From Schizophyllum amplum (Eukaryota; Basidiomycota; Agaricomycetes; Agaricales; Schizophyllaceae): 64,000 bases of DNA. Positions 12,644-23,276 of the stretch are shown piece after piece. Under the pieces are notes generated by a model that worked only from the letters and a program-made list of their open reading frames with translations, ran no database searches and was not told the origin of the DNA. Numbering within the stretch: position 1 is the first letter of the stretch; each line of letters starts with the position of its first letter. The stretch is from contig VDMD01000029.1 in NCBI GenBank assembly GCA_007026445.1, forward strand, positions 248,001-312,000. Reading direction: 5' to 3'. A program made the translations under genes and the position numbers.

Positions 12644-13804
12644 ATGGACGTCTCCAATCTCCTCGCAGCGGAGGCTGCAAAATTGTAAGGCGCAGAAATA
12701 TACAGGGGACTAAATTAACGTGCAAACAGTGCATCAGTAAATGTCGAAAAGGACGTTCCCCTCGAGGTAGACGCCGGCCTACTGACTGTAACCGACTTGA
12801 ATCCGATTGATGAAGAGGCCTACAAGTATGTACTCTCTTGTCCTTCTGTTTTACGTCTAACATCCCACTCAGTGACAACCTCGAGGAGCATCTGCAGTCC
12901 TTAGCCCGCGACGGCGTGCAGTCCTTATTCCAATCACTCTTCTCCCTCCCCACCCAATCCTCCCCCGACGGCCCGATCGCTCAACTCCCCCAACCCGTCA
13001 CCCAACTCCCCCGAGCCAAACCTCTGCCAAAACCCAAGGCACCCACAAAATGGGAACTCTTTGCCGCCGCGAAGGGTATCCAGCACCGCCGGACAGACAA
13101 GAAGGTCTGGGACGAGGAGCGCCAGGACTGGGTCAACCGCTGGGGCCGCGACGGGAAGAACAGGCAGGTCGAGGACCAGTGGATACACGAGGTGCCTCTC
13201 AACGCGCGTAAGTGGTATACAGGGATCGGTCGACAGGATGGATGTTGACAAGACTTGCACAGCCGTCGACTTCGACCCGCGGAAAGCCGCGCGCGACGAG
13301 CGCAAGGAGCGGATCTCGAAGAACGAGAAGCAGCGACTGCAGAACGTCGCCCGTGAACAGGGCGCCTCCGCACGCGACCAGCGCAAGCAGGAGCTCGACA
13401 CGACGCTCGCGACGTCGCGCGTCAGCACCGCCAGCATGGGCAAGTTCGACAAGAAGCTCGACGGCGAGAAGAAGATGCGGGGCATGAAGCGCAAGGTATG
13501 TTTCTACTCTATATAATGCTACCAACCTCCTCTTATCCTCCGACAGTTCGTGCCGAACGAGATGGGCGGGGAGGAAGAGAAGCAGGCATCGCTGGCGCTG
13601 CTGTCCCGCATGGAGAGCGACGGCAAGAAGATGCGCCGCGAGCCGCCCTCCGGCGACGAGGGCGTGCTCAATACCCGCAAAGCCGTCCGTTTCGCATCAA
13701 AAGGCCGCGGAGGCGTCGCGCTCGGGAGGGACAAGGCCGGCGCGAAGGGCAAGGGCAGGGACTCGAAGGACAGGGGCAAGGGGAAACCGAAGGGCAAGCG
13801 ATGA
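12644..13804 (+). CDS. RRS1: Ribosome biogenesis regulator RRS1
   Basis: Five exons (12644-12683, 12730-12835, 12873-13207, 13263-13495, 13547-13804) sum to 324 codons, 323 residues. Rrs1 works with Rpf2 to load 5S RNP into the pre-60S particle in the nucleolus; RPF2 is also in this window, at 37.85 kb. Recognisable parts: LTVTDLNPID, then DNLEEHLQSLARDGVQ; the family block KAPTKWELFAAAKGI with RRTDKKVWDEERQDW; a basic KERISKNEKQR segment; KMRGMKRKFVPNE; and a C-terminal Lys/Gly-rich tail (KGKG repeats) of nucleolar character. Intron 3 (13208-13262) contains two earlier AG dinucleotides; the acceptor chosen restores PVDFDPRKAAR in frame. It lies head to head with TAF12. Confidence 0.92.
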
Positions 13805-14310
13805 AAATGTCGCGCGCTTTTCCCTCTTCGTGCGCCTCTTTCCTTCTCTCAGGATCGTTCTCTGCTGTCATGTACTCACTGATGTTTGCTTGTATGTTCA
13901 TGTGTATCTGAATAGACCTGTTCGTGCGGTCAAGTCCTCCGCCCTTCGTCCGATGGTTGGCACCCCCGACGGAGTTTACGACCGCTCACGCCTGGTCTAC
14001 TGAGGTCTGCGCACTCACGGCACGACCTCTACCTGCTTCTTCTTCTTGTGTCTGCGCCCACGTTTGCGTGCCACTGCCTTACTCGGAGTCTTCTCCAACG
14101 GCTGTGAGCAGCACATGGTCATTTGAGCTGACTCTGCACTGTGCAGGTGTTGTACACAGCCGTGCGCTCCACGTTTCAATGTCCCATCTCCTCTGACTCT
14201 GCGATAACTTCGGCCATGCCGGTAAGTATAAGTACAGAGCCGTCGCCGATATCCTCGCCTCGATCCCTATCCACACTGAGGCTCATTGTATCAGCCAAAT
14301 ATCAGTGCCC
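13805..14310. other. Intergenic stretch, nothing recognised
   Basis: This stretch runs from the RRS1 stop to the next start. It is pyrimidine-rich in places, like 5' leaders elsewhere in the window. No other gene was seen. Confidence 0.35.
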
Positions 14311-15031
14311 ATGTCGCTCACTCTCACCTTCACCGGCAAGGATATTCTGAATGACACCATCTGCCTCCCAGGCGGGCGCCCCGCCTACACCCTCCACACT
14401 ACCAAAGGCGTCCGCGGGCGCAAAGTGACGACAGTGACCGGCAGCCCAACTGCGTTTATCAATTGGCGCAAGCGCTACCTGGAAATCGGCAGCCAAATGC
14501 TGCCAATAGATGCAGTGAAGCGGCGAGCCGGTGGATGGCTTGCTAGGAAGAGGATGTGGTTGTGGGGGGAGACGGGGTACGAGTTACATTACTCACGTCA
14601 ACAGTGGTCGGTAAGTGATAATATTGTGGAACGTGAGCGGGGATGGATGCGGACTGGTTGCTGGCGCACCACCGTCCACTCTTTCCCCGCCACAGAAAGT
14701 CATTCACCTTCAACTGACGGTGCGACTGTCCCCTCCAGGCGAAGAACCCATCCGGCGCCGTCGTAGCGCGTTTCTCTCCTTATCGCATGCGCATCTTCCG
14801 CAAGAGCGATCCCGCACAAATCGTGTTCTTGTATGATTTCCCACCCGCGGAAGCGGCCTTCCTTGTCCTCGTCTTTATCTACTCGGAAATACGACGACAA
14901 GACAAACAGGTATCGATGTCCACCCATATAATGGTAGGCGTGTCTGTTGACGAATGATTCTCCAGAGAGCATCATCTGCTGCCAGCGCCGGTGCAGCATC
15001 GAGCGCGGGAGGCGGAGGCGGTGGGTGCTGA
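14311..15031 (+). CDS. DUF6593-type (basidiomycete tubby-like) protein
   Basis: Three exons (14311-14610, 14739-14909, 14966-15031) give 179 codons, 178 residues. The N-terminal MSLTLTFTGKDILNDTI, the YTLHTT strand, the pairing of a short basic or aromatic segment with FINWRKRYLEIG, and the later FRKSDPAQIVFLYDFPP strands resemble the small beta-rich DUF6593 proteins that are abundant in mushrooms. Their function is not known. Intron 1 is unusually long for this window (128 bases). The predicted C-terminus is Ala/Ser-rich and ends in six glycines and a cysteine, which could be a lipidation or disulfide site, though that is speculation. If the last intron is not removed, the protein would instead end shortly after KQVSMSTHIM. 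Family assignment is from memory of the domain pattern and is moderate. Confidence 0.65.
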
Positions 15032-15577
15032 GAACGACAGGACCCCGGTCTACAAAACCTGGTGATCCATGTTTGTAGTATCTCCTGTTTAGATTATCCA
15101 TGGATCGCACGACACACGAGGGATGGCGCTGAACGCTACCTGTATTGTCGGGGCCACTGTCCCGAGGCCATAAAGAACAAGGACTTTCGGAAAGGAAACT
15201 CAGTCGGCATTTGCCGATGAGACACTGAATTCTATCAAGTTCGACTGAATGTACTGTGCATGCGTGTCATGCCAGCAACTATCTAACTTGAGAGCGTCGT
15301 ATGTACCACATACATCGAGTGTCCCACGACGTAGCCAAACAGATTGCACTCCGACATGCCCAATTCCTGCTGGTATCAAACCCCGCGAAAGCGGGTTTCC
15401 ACTTTCCTACATATGTAGTGGTGGAAGATTGCCATGACTCATATCAGTCTTCCATCGTTGACTGTACAAATGCAACCACTGTAGCTACGAAGAACAATGC
15501 CAATCCATTTGCGCCCGCCCTCCACTTCACCAACAGGCGAGGGATAGAGCGGAGCCCAAAGAGAGAGGAGGATTCCC
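15032..15577. other. Intergenic stretch downstream of U2
   Basis: This lies between the DUF6593-type gene and the 3' end of the U2 snRNA. No coding frame was recognised. The U2 3'-end processing signal should be near 15550-15580. Confidence 0.35.
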
Positions 15578-15760
15578 CCGACGACACAAGCCGGTACTGC
15601 AATGGCAAGGTCATCGCGCCCCCGGGTTGCAAGCAGAGCCCAGGGAGCAGGGGCGACAAAAATTGGATAACCATAACACGAAGCAGTGCTTCGGTAAAAG
15701 TGGTTAAACTTTTAAGAACAGATACTACACTTGATCTAAGCCAAAAGGCCAGAGTGGTAA
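15578..15760 (-). ncRNA. U2: U2 spliceosomal snRNA
   Basis: The reverse complement carries the near-invariant U2 5' domain: GGCCTTTTGGCTTAGATC, then AAGTGTAGTATCTGTTCTT, with the GUAGUA that pairs with intron branch sites at 15723-15728. Stem-loop IIa follows with compensatory change (AAAAGU pairing ACUUUU around UUAACC). Next comes a perfect CGAAGC/GCUUCG hairpin, an Sm-type site AATTTTTG (15657-15664), a C/G-rich stem III (CGCCCC with GGGGCG, GCUUGC in the loop) and stem-loop IV with the conserved loop AUUGCAGUACC that binds U2A'/U2B''. The order and the length of about 183 nt match U2 of filamentous fungi. The exact ends are inferred from alignment to known U2 layout. Confidence 0.93.
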
Positions 15761-15783
15761 GGAAACAGGATGTCAGGAGCCGC

Positions 15784-15791
15784 CTTATGTA
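15784..15791 (-). promoter_or_regulatory. TATA-like element upstream of U2
   Basis: On the minus strand TACATAAG lies about 24-31 bases upstream of the inferred U2 5' end, a spacing suited to a core promoter element. The match is weak and position-based only. Confidence 0.3.
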
Positions 15792-16287
15792 CCCTTAGAA
15801 GGACGCACGGACCAGCTTGGAGCGAAGGTTGAAATTGCAGCCACCCGTGCTGGCCATGACATGCACGTGACAGTTGGACTTTAGCAGCAGATTTGCAGCA
15901 GGTATCTGCCTGTTGATTCTCGAGACCGCAGGAGCCAGGCAGGAGCCCTACAAACCGACTAAGGCTCTCAGAGATAGAGAGTCGAACACAACTGTCATAC
16001 GATGTCCTCCACTTGCCGATACTTCGCTGTCATTATATCGCGTGAAGCGATGTACTATGGTAGTATGCAGTACGCGCTCCGCTCCAGTAGGTTATCAAAC
16101 AGTAATAGTGCCGTGAACGTCGAGAAGCCGTAAGAAAGGCTGGTGGTAATACAGATGAACGAGCAACCAAGCAAGCAGAGACAAATGCAGAGACTGGGGG
16201 TGGTGGTGTGTACGTAGCAGCAATCTAAAAAGCGGTCGTTGTCCATATCCAATCCGTATGTCGTAGGCCCGGTAGAAGGGCGTGTCA
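15792..16287. other. Intergenic stretch between U2 and flippase copy 2
   Basis: It must contain the upstream part of the U2 promoter and the 3' UTR of the second flippase. No other gene was recognised. Confidence 0.35.
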
Positions 16288-19200
16288 TCATGAATCCGTC
16301 TTCGGCCCCGACGTCGGCCGCTTCCTAAGTCGTCGTAGTGAGAACACGTGTGAGAGCGTCGAATCCCTCTTGGGCTTGTGGGTCTGTGGTAGATGCCTAC
16401 TGCTGGCCCTTCGCTCGGACAGGTTCGTTTGTATCCGCCGCATGGACACACCATTCTCTTCGGTAGCGAAGTCGAACCCGCGGTTGACGGAGCGCATACC
16501 GGTGGCCATGTCGGTGCGACTGCTGACGCGAGGGTCCATCATCGGCCGATGAGCGGACGCGACACTTCCTGCTCGCGATGCAAGGGAGGCCCGCGACGGC
16601 GTACGCCTGAGCTGCTTGAGGCGCGAACTGGGCTGGCGACAATCGTCGTAGTTCCGGTTCGGGTCGACCTTCTGCATGAATTGTACGATGTCGAAGTCAT
16701 CCGGGAAGTAGCCAAACTTGAGGGCCTTGAAAACATAGCGAGGGACGAGACATAGTAGGGTGGTGAGGAGCACCCCAAACCAGAAGGTCGGTGATCTGAA
16801 GAGGAAGATGTAGTTGCCGAAAACGGGCGTGTAGAACCACCCAGGGGCGATGGTGGTGTAGATGGCCTAGAGAGACGTTAGACCGACGACGTATAAGGAG
16901 CGAAGACATGACTTACAGAGTAACCCCATACAAGGACGATGCCTAGTAGGATAGCGAAGAACACCCAGCCCGTCCACACACGAGTATTGAGCCCGTTGAA
17001 CAGATTGGCAGCCATGACGGCAGCGACAACCATGGTCTGTAGAACGGATTAGCGAGCTGACAGCTGCGTGACTGTACTGCACTTACTGTCGTAAACTCAT
17101 ACTGATAGTTCGCCCATCCGTCGGCGCGTACCGTCGGCGCTTGACCATATGCGTAGTAGATGATAAAGAAGACGATCACAGACTGTACTGCATTTAGTCG
17201 AAACATGGCGTATAAGAGCGCAGAAACTGACCTGCACAATGCCGTCCAGCATGTAGATCGAGAAGAGGCCCATGTTGAACCATTTGCCATCTCGTCCGTG
17301 CCGATACAGCTCAGGTAGGGCCATCATAACATGGTCGTCTGCGATGCGGTCGAACAACCCAATAGCGATGACAGGAGCTACTCTAGCATAAGCATATGTG
17401 GGCGCAAATTGACGACAGCACCTACCGATGGTGAAGAAGCTGTTCCACCATAGCAAGTAGGTGTACTCGAACGCACTGCGAACATACGATCAGATAGGGC
17501 TCCAGTGAACGAAAAGTGGCACCTACTATGCAGAACTCCACCCGCAATATATCTGGTACCACCACAGAATGCCGATACAGATGATGTTCTTGTAGAAAAA
17601 GTTCACAATCCTGACCACTTCAATTAGTATTAGCCATCACAAAGATCAACGAAAACGCACATATTCCCGTTCCTTGCATACGACCAATGACCATGCACCA
17701 GCAACAAGCGCTTGAGGAAGCGGAACTGGCCAACGGCGTAGTCTGCTGAATTGACCGCCTGCAAGCCCTCTTCGCCCGATATGCCAACGCCGACGTCGGC
17801 TGCCTGGATCATGGACACGTCGTTGGCGCCGTCGCCGATGGCAAGCGTCATCGTGCCTAGGCCGTACTTGACCATCTTGACCACGAGCGCCTTCTGCAGC
17901 GGGGACACGCGACAACAGATGACACCCTCACATTGCATAGCCAGTCGTAGGAGAAGGTCCTTGTTGCGGTCATCTGCGAAAGCCTGCAGATGTTGTGAGT
18001 CGACTGCGCTACTTGAAGCAAGTCAAACTCACATATCCGAGAGCTGTACCGTCGATGACGAGCACGAAACCGCCTGGTCGATCACCGTTGTCGGCGCCCA
18101 CGATGATCGACACCCCAGTATTGACGCGCTGCAACGCACGCGGAGAAACGCCCTCCCTCGGATTCGGCGACTTCGACTCCGTAAGCTCGCCAAACTCGTC
18201 CAGAATGCCACTATCGGGGAAGAACTCCTCCGCCGCTGCCATCATCTGCTGCTGGACCGGCCGGCTACCCTCGCCACCGCCGCGGATGACGATGATGTTC
18301 GACTCGGGCGAGATGAGGTTCGTGCTGTGCCCGATGGCGATGGCGGTCTCCAGCTTGTCGCCCGTTGCGACCCAAATCTTGATGCCGGCGAGCTTGAGGT
18401 CGGCAATGCATTCGGGGACGCCGTCTTGGAGCTTGTCCTCGATGGCGGTAGCACCGAGCAAGCGCAGGTCGTACTCGAGCGCCTCGCAGGCGGCCTCGAT
18501 CTTCTCTTCGCGGTCGTCGAGTGCGACACTGGCTTCTTGGTACACCTCACTCCAAGCCTCGTATTCGTCCTCTGCGAACAGGCGTTAGAAATTCCGTGCA
18601 ACGGAGATCAGCAGACACGAACCTGGCAAGATCTTATACGCCAGGGTGAGCGTGCGCAACCCGTGACTCGCAAAGTCGTCCAAGTGCTTCTCCGTCTGTC
18701 GCTTCAGCTCCTCTCCGCCGGCCTTCAACCGCTCGAAGATGACGTTGTCCGCGCCCTTGGTGAGCAGAAACAGCCTATTGTCCTCATCGTCCAACTTCCG
18801 CAGCACCACGCTCATGCGCTTGCGCGCGCTCGTAAACTCCAAAATGTTCAGAAGCTCATACCGCTCAAAGTCCTCGCTGAACGGCGTCTGCAGGGTAAGC
18901 ACCTCCTTGTCGCGCCCGCGGAATATATAGCCCATATCCGCGGCGGCCTGAACGAGTGCAGCTTCGTCGGGGGACTGCGCCTTGTACTCGATGGCGCCAG
19001 TCTCCGGGTCCGCGGTCGTGAGGACTGTGTGGCAGAGCGCCAGGACAGAGAAAAATCCGTTCAGAGCGCGCGCGTGCGTCGAGCCCTGCGAGCCGTTCTC
19101 CGCGTCTACGGCTGCGTGGAGGTCGCCGCTGAGCTCGTCGTCTCGGAAGTGATGAAGGACATTGCCAGCAAGCTTGACACCAGGGGCCGTCGACGGGTTC

Positions 19201-21119
19201 GGCACCTTCAAAGCGTGGTCGTCGTGCTCCGCATGGGACGGGTTCATCGTGGACGACTCTCCGCTGGATGGTCGTTGCTCGTTGTTGGACGTTCTGTGGT
19301 ATTGACGCTGCTTCTCATCGCTATCGACGGCAGGCGGGAGCGGTGCGGCAGTCACCTTCTCGTCGTCTGTGATATCTGCGTCCGGGTCGCCGTAGTAGGC
19401 CTTGCCGCCGATTGAGCATTGACGAAATATCATAGAGTTCTGGATCGAGATGAGCCATGCATACCACTGGGCGATAGAGGTGACTAACCTGCGTCAAAGT
19501 ACCCGTCTTGTCCGAGAAAATGTATTGAATCTGGCCAAGGTCGTCCGAAAGGTTCCAACTGCGAGCTAGGGTAGGTTGTCCGGTCTTCTCGTAAACCATC
19601 TCCGCATCGAAGTAGATGAATGCAGCCTGACAAGTGCGCACGAACTCGATAGAGATGTACAGTGAAATCGGGACGATGTTTTGGAACCTGGAAGAGCAAG
19701 TTAATGATGCAAGCTCGACAAGGGCAATGAAAAACCTACGTGATGAGTGCGAACGCCCAAGTGATGAGGCCGTTGACCCTGGGGTTGTCGTCGGATTTAT
19801 CGTCGCCGTAGAGCCACGGCGCGCCCTTCGGATACAGGTCCTTCTCGATGCTTGAGTCCGCGATCGCACAAGCGACCGCCATCAGAGCAAGGAGGAGGAG
19901 ATTGAGCAGGACCTGCGGGTTCATCTGACGCTCGACCTTGGACCGCTTGCTCGGGGTGCCACCAGAGTTCAACACGATCTTGGTATCCTCGCCCGTGAAG
20001 ACAACCAGACCGATGACCCATCGCGTATTCCGAAGCACGGTCCCGCGAAGCAAGGTCATCTGCAGGTCGACCGGGGTCTGCCCCTTGGCGTCGACAACCG
20101 TGGCGTTGAAGCGGTACATGTTCGTCTCAGGTCGGTCGCAGTCCACCCTGAAGCTATTCGCATTGTTCATGCAGTCGTCGGCGGAGCGCAGGTGGGTAAG
20201 CGATGGCACGGCATGACGGGACTTGAGGTTTGTCTCGCCATCCAGGTTCTTGGTCTCGACGTACGCCACATTCTCGTCCTCGGAGGTGGCGCAGATGAGC
20301 ACGTCGGCGGGTATTGCCTCATTGTCCCTGATCTTGACAAAATCACCGACGCGGACGTCCTCCCATGACCCCTCTCGCCATTGAGACGTCTTGGTCGTAG
20401 ACTGACTAAACATGCGATGCAGCGAGTTGCGGCGTGACTGCTGGGGGGTGTCAAAGTGGGCAGTCGGCTCGAGGGGCGCGTTCGCCTTCTCGGGGTCCTC
20501 GGGCACGGCCTTCGTCCATCTTGGAATGGAGAGCAGCCAGGAAAGGCTCGGTAGGCTGTGGATCAGCGAGCTTTCCTTCGCCTGCATCGCGTTCGGGTTC
20601 TCCCACTCTGCGTCATCGAGGACGAGGATCCCTGTGCTGTTGACTTGCCGATCGGACTGGTGGCGTTTGATGTCTTCGTAGCCATCCTTGACCGCCGTTA
20701 TACCGAGCACGATGAGGAGGGGGAGGATGACCAGACCGGGCGAGATGGTGCTGAATATCCGGAAGAACTGGAGAATGGCGATGCCGAGGAAGAATCTGCA
20801 GCACACTCAGTGTGTATAGCGTAGGAAGCTGGCATGAACACGCACATATGGCTACCCTCCTGAACTGCTCGAGGATGTTGCGCGGCAGGAAGGTGATGAT
20901 AGTGTACTTGGACGAGATGACCTGGTTCGTCACATACGTGTGCTCCTTCTTGACGCGGCCCTTGTGGTCGCGGTACTCGTCCGGCAGGGGTTCGTTCACA
21001 TATACAGAGCGTTTTGGGCCGGGTTCCCGCTTGCGCGAGAAGAGCGACTCGACGTTGAAGTCGGCGAGCTTGGCATACCACCGGGAGAAGCTGGACCCTG
21101 GGCCCTGCGCTTTCCCCAT
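16288..21119 (-). CDS. P4-type ATPase (phospholipid flippase), copy 2, Dnf-like
   Basis: About twelve exons on the minus strand give roughly 1430 residues. This is a paralogue of the + strand flippase at 6382-11002, facing it. The same signatures occur: [71 protein letters not shown] and a Ser/Arg-rich tail with VNRGFDFA and [12 protein letters not shown]. Copy 2 has a longer N-terminus and an extra Pro/Ser insert before the actuator GDFVKI segment. Several introns of copy 1 are absent, for instance at the TM3 region and after ETAI, while exon sizes of 199 and 120 bases are identical in both, showing shared ancestry. The first intron (about 20796-20845) has two phase-consistent solutions: GTGCGT with a GAG acceptor, or GTGTTC with a GCAG acceptor. 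The substrate and Cdc50 partner are unknown. Confidence 0.91.
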
Positions 21120-21666
21120 GTACGATGAATATCCTTGCCCGCGTATAGCGAGAGGAGAGCGGAGGAGAGGGCGCACGATGAGCGGGTGCGCGGAGGGGGG
21201 AAGGGCGGGGAACTCGATCAAACGGACATCACTGACGAGAAGAAAAGAGCCCGGCGGACCTTGCTCGAATGAACTCCAGAGCCGCGCCACATGCTTACAC
21301 ATTCACTCTCCGTCAGCGGACTAGCACCTGTTTGACGTCCGGCTCTGACTGAGTGGCCTCGCTTGCTCATGCGCTTCATTGCGCGCGCTGACCTACTAAA
21401 AATGACCACACGTTCTTGGCGAGGCCCACAACCCAAGATCACATCTGCAGTACCGGGTGAATACTGTGAAAAAGCGAATGTACGAACGACGCCGACAAAA
21501 AAACAACAACAGGAAGAGAGCAAAAAAGTAATTATGTATCCAAATAGAACAGGATCCGTAAAGAGCGAAGGACGGCGCTCGAGAATGACCAGGGTATCAC
21601 TTTTTGTCACCGTCCGACTCGAAGACAAACGCGGGGCAGGCAGGAGCAGCGCCAAGGGCAGGGCGT
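21120..21666. other. Intergenic stretch (flippase promoter and CDC10 3' UTR)
   Basis: It lies upstream of flippase copy 2 and downstream of CDC10. An A-rich run occurs near 21500-21535. No gene was recognised. Confidence 0.4.
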
Positions 21667-22913
21667 CTACTGGCCGGCAGGGCGCTGGTTGGCGTCCTTG
21701 AGCGCGAGCAATTGCTTTGAGCGGAAGGCCTCGTAGTGGATAAGCGCCGTGGTCTCGATGAGGTCCTGCAAATGCGTCCTGCGAAAAAGATGAGCACATG
21801 TACGAACCACGATGTTGTAAGCTCGTACCTCGTGAGGAAGTTGCGCAGGTGAACAAACTCGCAGTGGCTGGGGTCCTCGACGTTGACCACGCCCCATCGG
21901 TTCTTACGTCCACGAACCGACTTGCCGTCCACGAGAACAGAGCTCTCTGAGCCGACAATCGCGAACGGGATGATGTCCTACGTCTCGTTAGCGCAAGTCC
22001 CCATGTAAAGGCATATGCACGCACCCGGATGCTCTCGTTCAGCTGCTTCTCCTCCTCGTCATCCTCATCGGTGTCGAACGGATACAGGCGGATGTTGTGG
22101 TAGACCAGTTCCTCCCGGATCTGCGCGTAGCAACTTAGCGACTGATATACACTCCAAGCACCTCCCGCGCACCTGGACCTTGAACTTCTCCCGCTCCTCA
22201 ATCGTCAAGCTGTCCGACTTGGCAATGACCGGGACGACATTGACGACCTCGCTCAACTTCTTCATCACAATCACGTCGATGGGGCGCAGGGAGTGCCCCG
22301 TCGGGTGATGAAGTAGAGGCAGCAGTGGATGCGCGTGTCCTGGATGTAGCGGTCGCGCTTCGCCGTGAGCTCCTTGCGCAGATACGCGCTGTGCTGGTCC
22401 TTGATGTACTTGACAATCGGGTCCCAGCTGGTAGCAAATCTGTTAGCATATATAGAGTTCATTGGGGCTGTGAGGCGGCGTACCAGTTCTCGTTGTTGAC
22501 CTGGTCCCCGTATCCAGGCGTGTCGACAATGTTCAACCGCAGCTTGACGCCGTTCTCGACAATGACTACGCGTCGCGTTAGCCTCCACAGCCCTCCAAGA
22601 CCGCATAGTAGGCATACCGTGCGACACCGCCTGGATCTCCGTCGTCTGGCGCACCGGCTCGTCCGACGTGAACCGTCCCTTCGAGTCCACCAAATGCGAC
22701 GCGAAAATGGTGTTAATGAGCGTGGACTTCCCCAAACCGGTCTGGCCTGCATTGGGGCCCCCGTCAGCCCTAGTCCTACGCGCTCTTTGACACACGACAC
22801 GCACCGACGAGGATAACATTGAACTGGAAGCCGCGCTTCAAGAGCTTGTGCTCAATCTGCTGCGTGATGGAGTCAAAGCCGACGTAGGAGTCCGCGATGA
22901 TTTCTTCGGCCAT
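21667..22913 (-). CDS. CDC10: Septin CDC10 (apparent 1-base frameshift)
   Basis: Seven exons on the minus strand encode a septin of about 310 residues. Septins are GTP-binding proteins that assemble into filaments at septa, bud necks and hyphal tips. Visible: [20 protein letters not shown]; the P-loop GQTGLGKST rebuilt across intron 1; the switch II region [27 protein letters not shown]; the G4 motif AKSD; the septin-unique stretch [13 protein letters not shown]; and [16 protein letters not shown]. The short C-terminus without a coiled coil fits the Cdc10 class. At about 22305-22306 one base is missing between CLYFI and [10 protein letters not shown]; without it the frame hits a stop 11 codons later. 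Exon sums are one base short of a multiple of three exactly there. The rest is intact, so a sequencing error is likely. Confidence 0.92.
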
Positions 22914-23276
22914 GTCTTCGGTCAGCGTGGGGCGGGCGGGGGCAGGAGGGACGACGCGGAGGGGAATGAGCGGTGGGCGACGAGGGCGGTTTTTCTCGCG
23001 AACGCGAATAGAGGCGCACCGTGGAAAGTCGAAATACGAGCAAACACCCAAACAGGGCGGACTAGCCGCTTTGGGGAAGGCGCCCACTTACGTCCACAGC
23101 CGTGAATACGGTGCGTGTTGGCTTGTCACTCCGCGCGGCAGACAGGTAAATAGAGCAAACTACGGCGGACGATTACACTACTGTAGGGGTATACAACGAG
23201 AATATATACACCAGTGTACAACAATCCGCAGAACAAGAGATACAGCGCAATCATACATCGTCCGTCCTTTGCCTTT
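22914..23276. other. Intergenic stretch, presumed CDC10 promoter
   Basis: It lies between the CDC10 start and the 3' end of the FAN1-like gene, both on the minus strand. No separ­ate gene was recognised. Confidence 0.4.

Noticed and set aside
15301..15798. 165-codon plus-strand open frame
   Set aside because: Its second half is antisense to the U2 snRNA; no protein motif and no ATG context of interest.
17751..19415. 554-codon open frame on the plus strand
   Set aside because: It lies antisense to the flippase copy 2 exons, is Arg/Leu-rich with no motif, and arises from G+C-rich codon usage on the opposite strand.
21218..22201. 327-codon minus-strand open frame overlapping CDC10
   Set aside because: Runs through several CDC10 introns and out of frame with the septin exons except for short overlaps.
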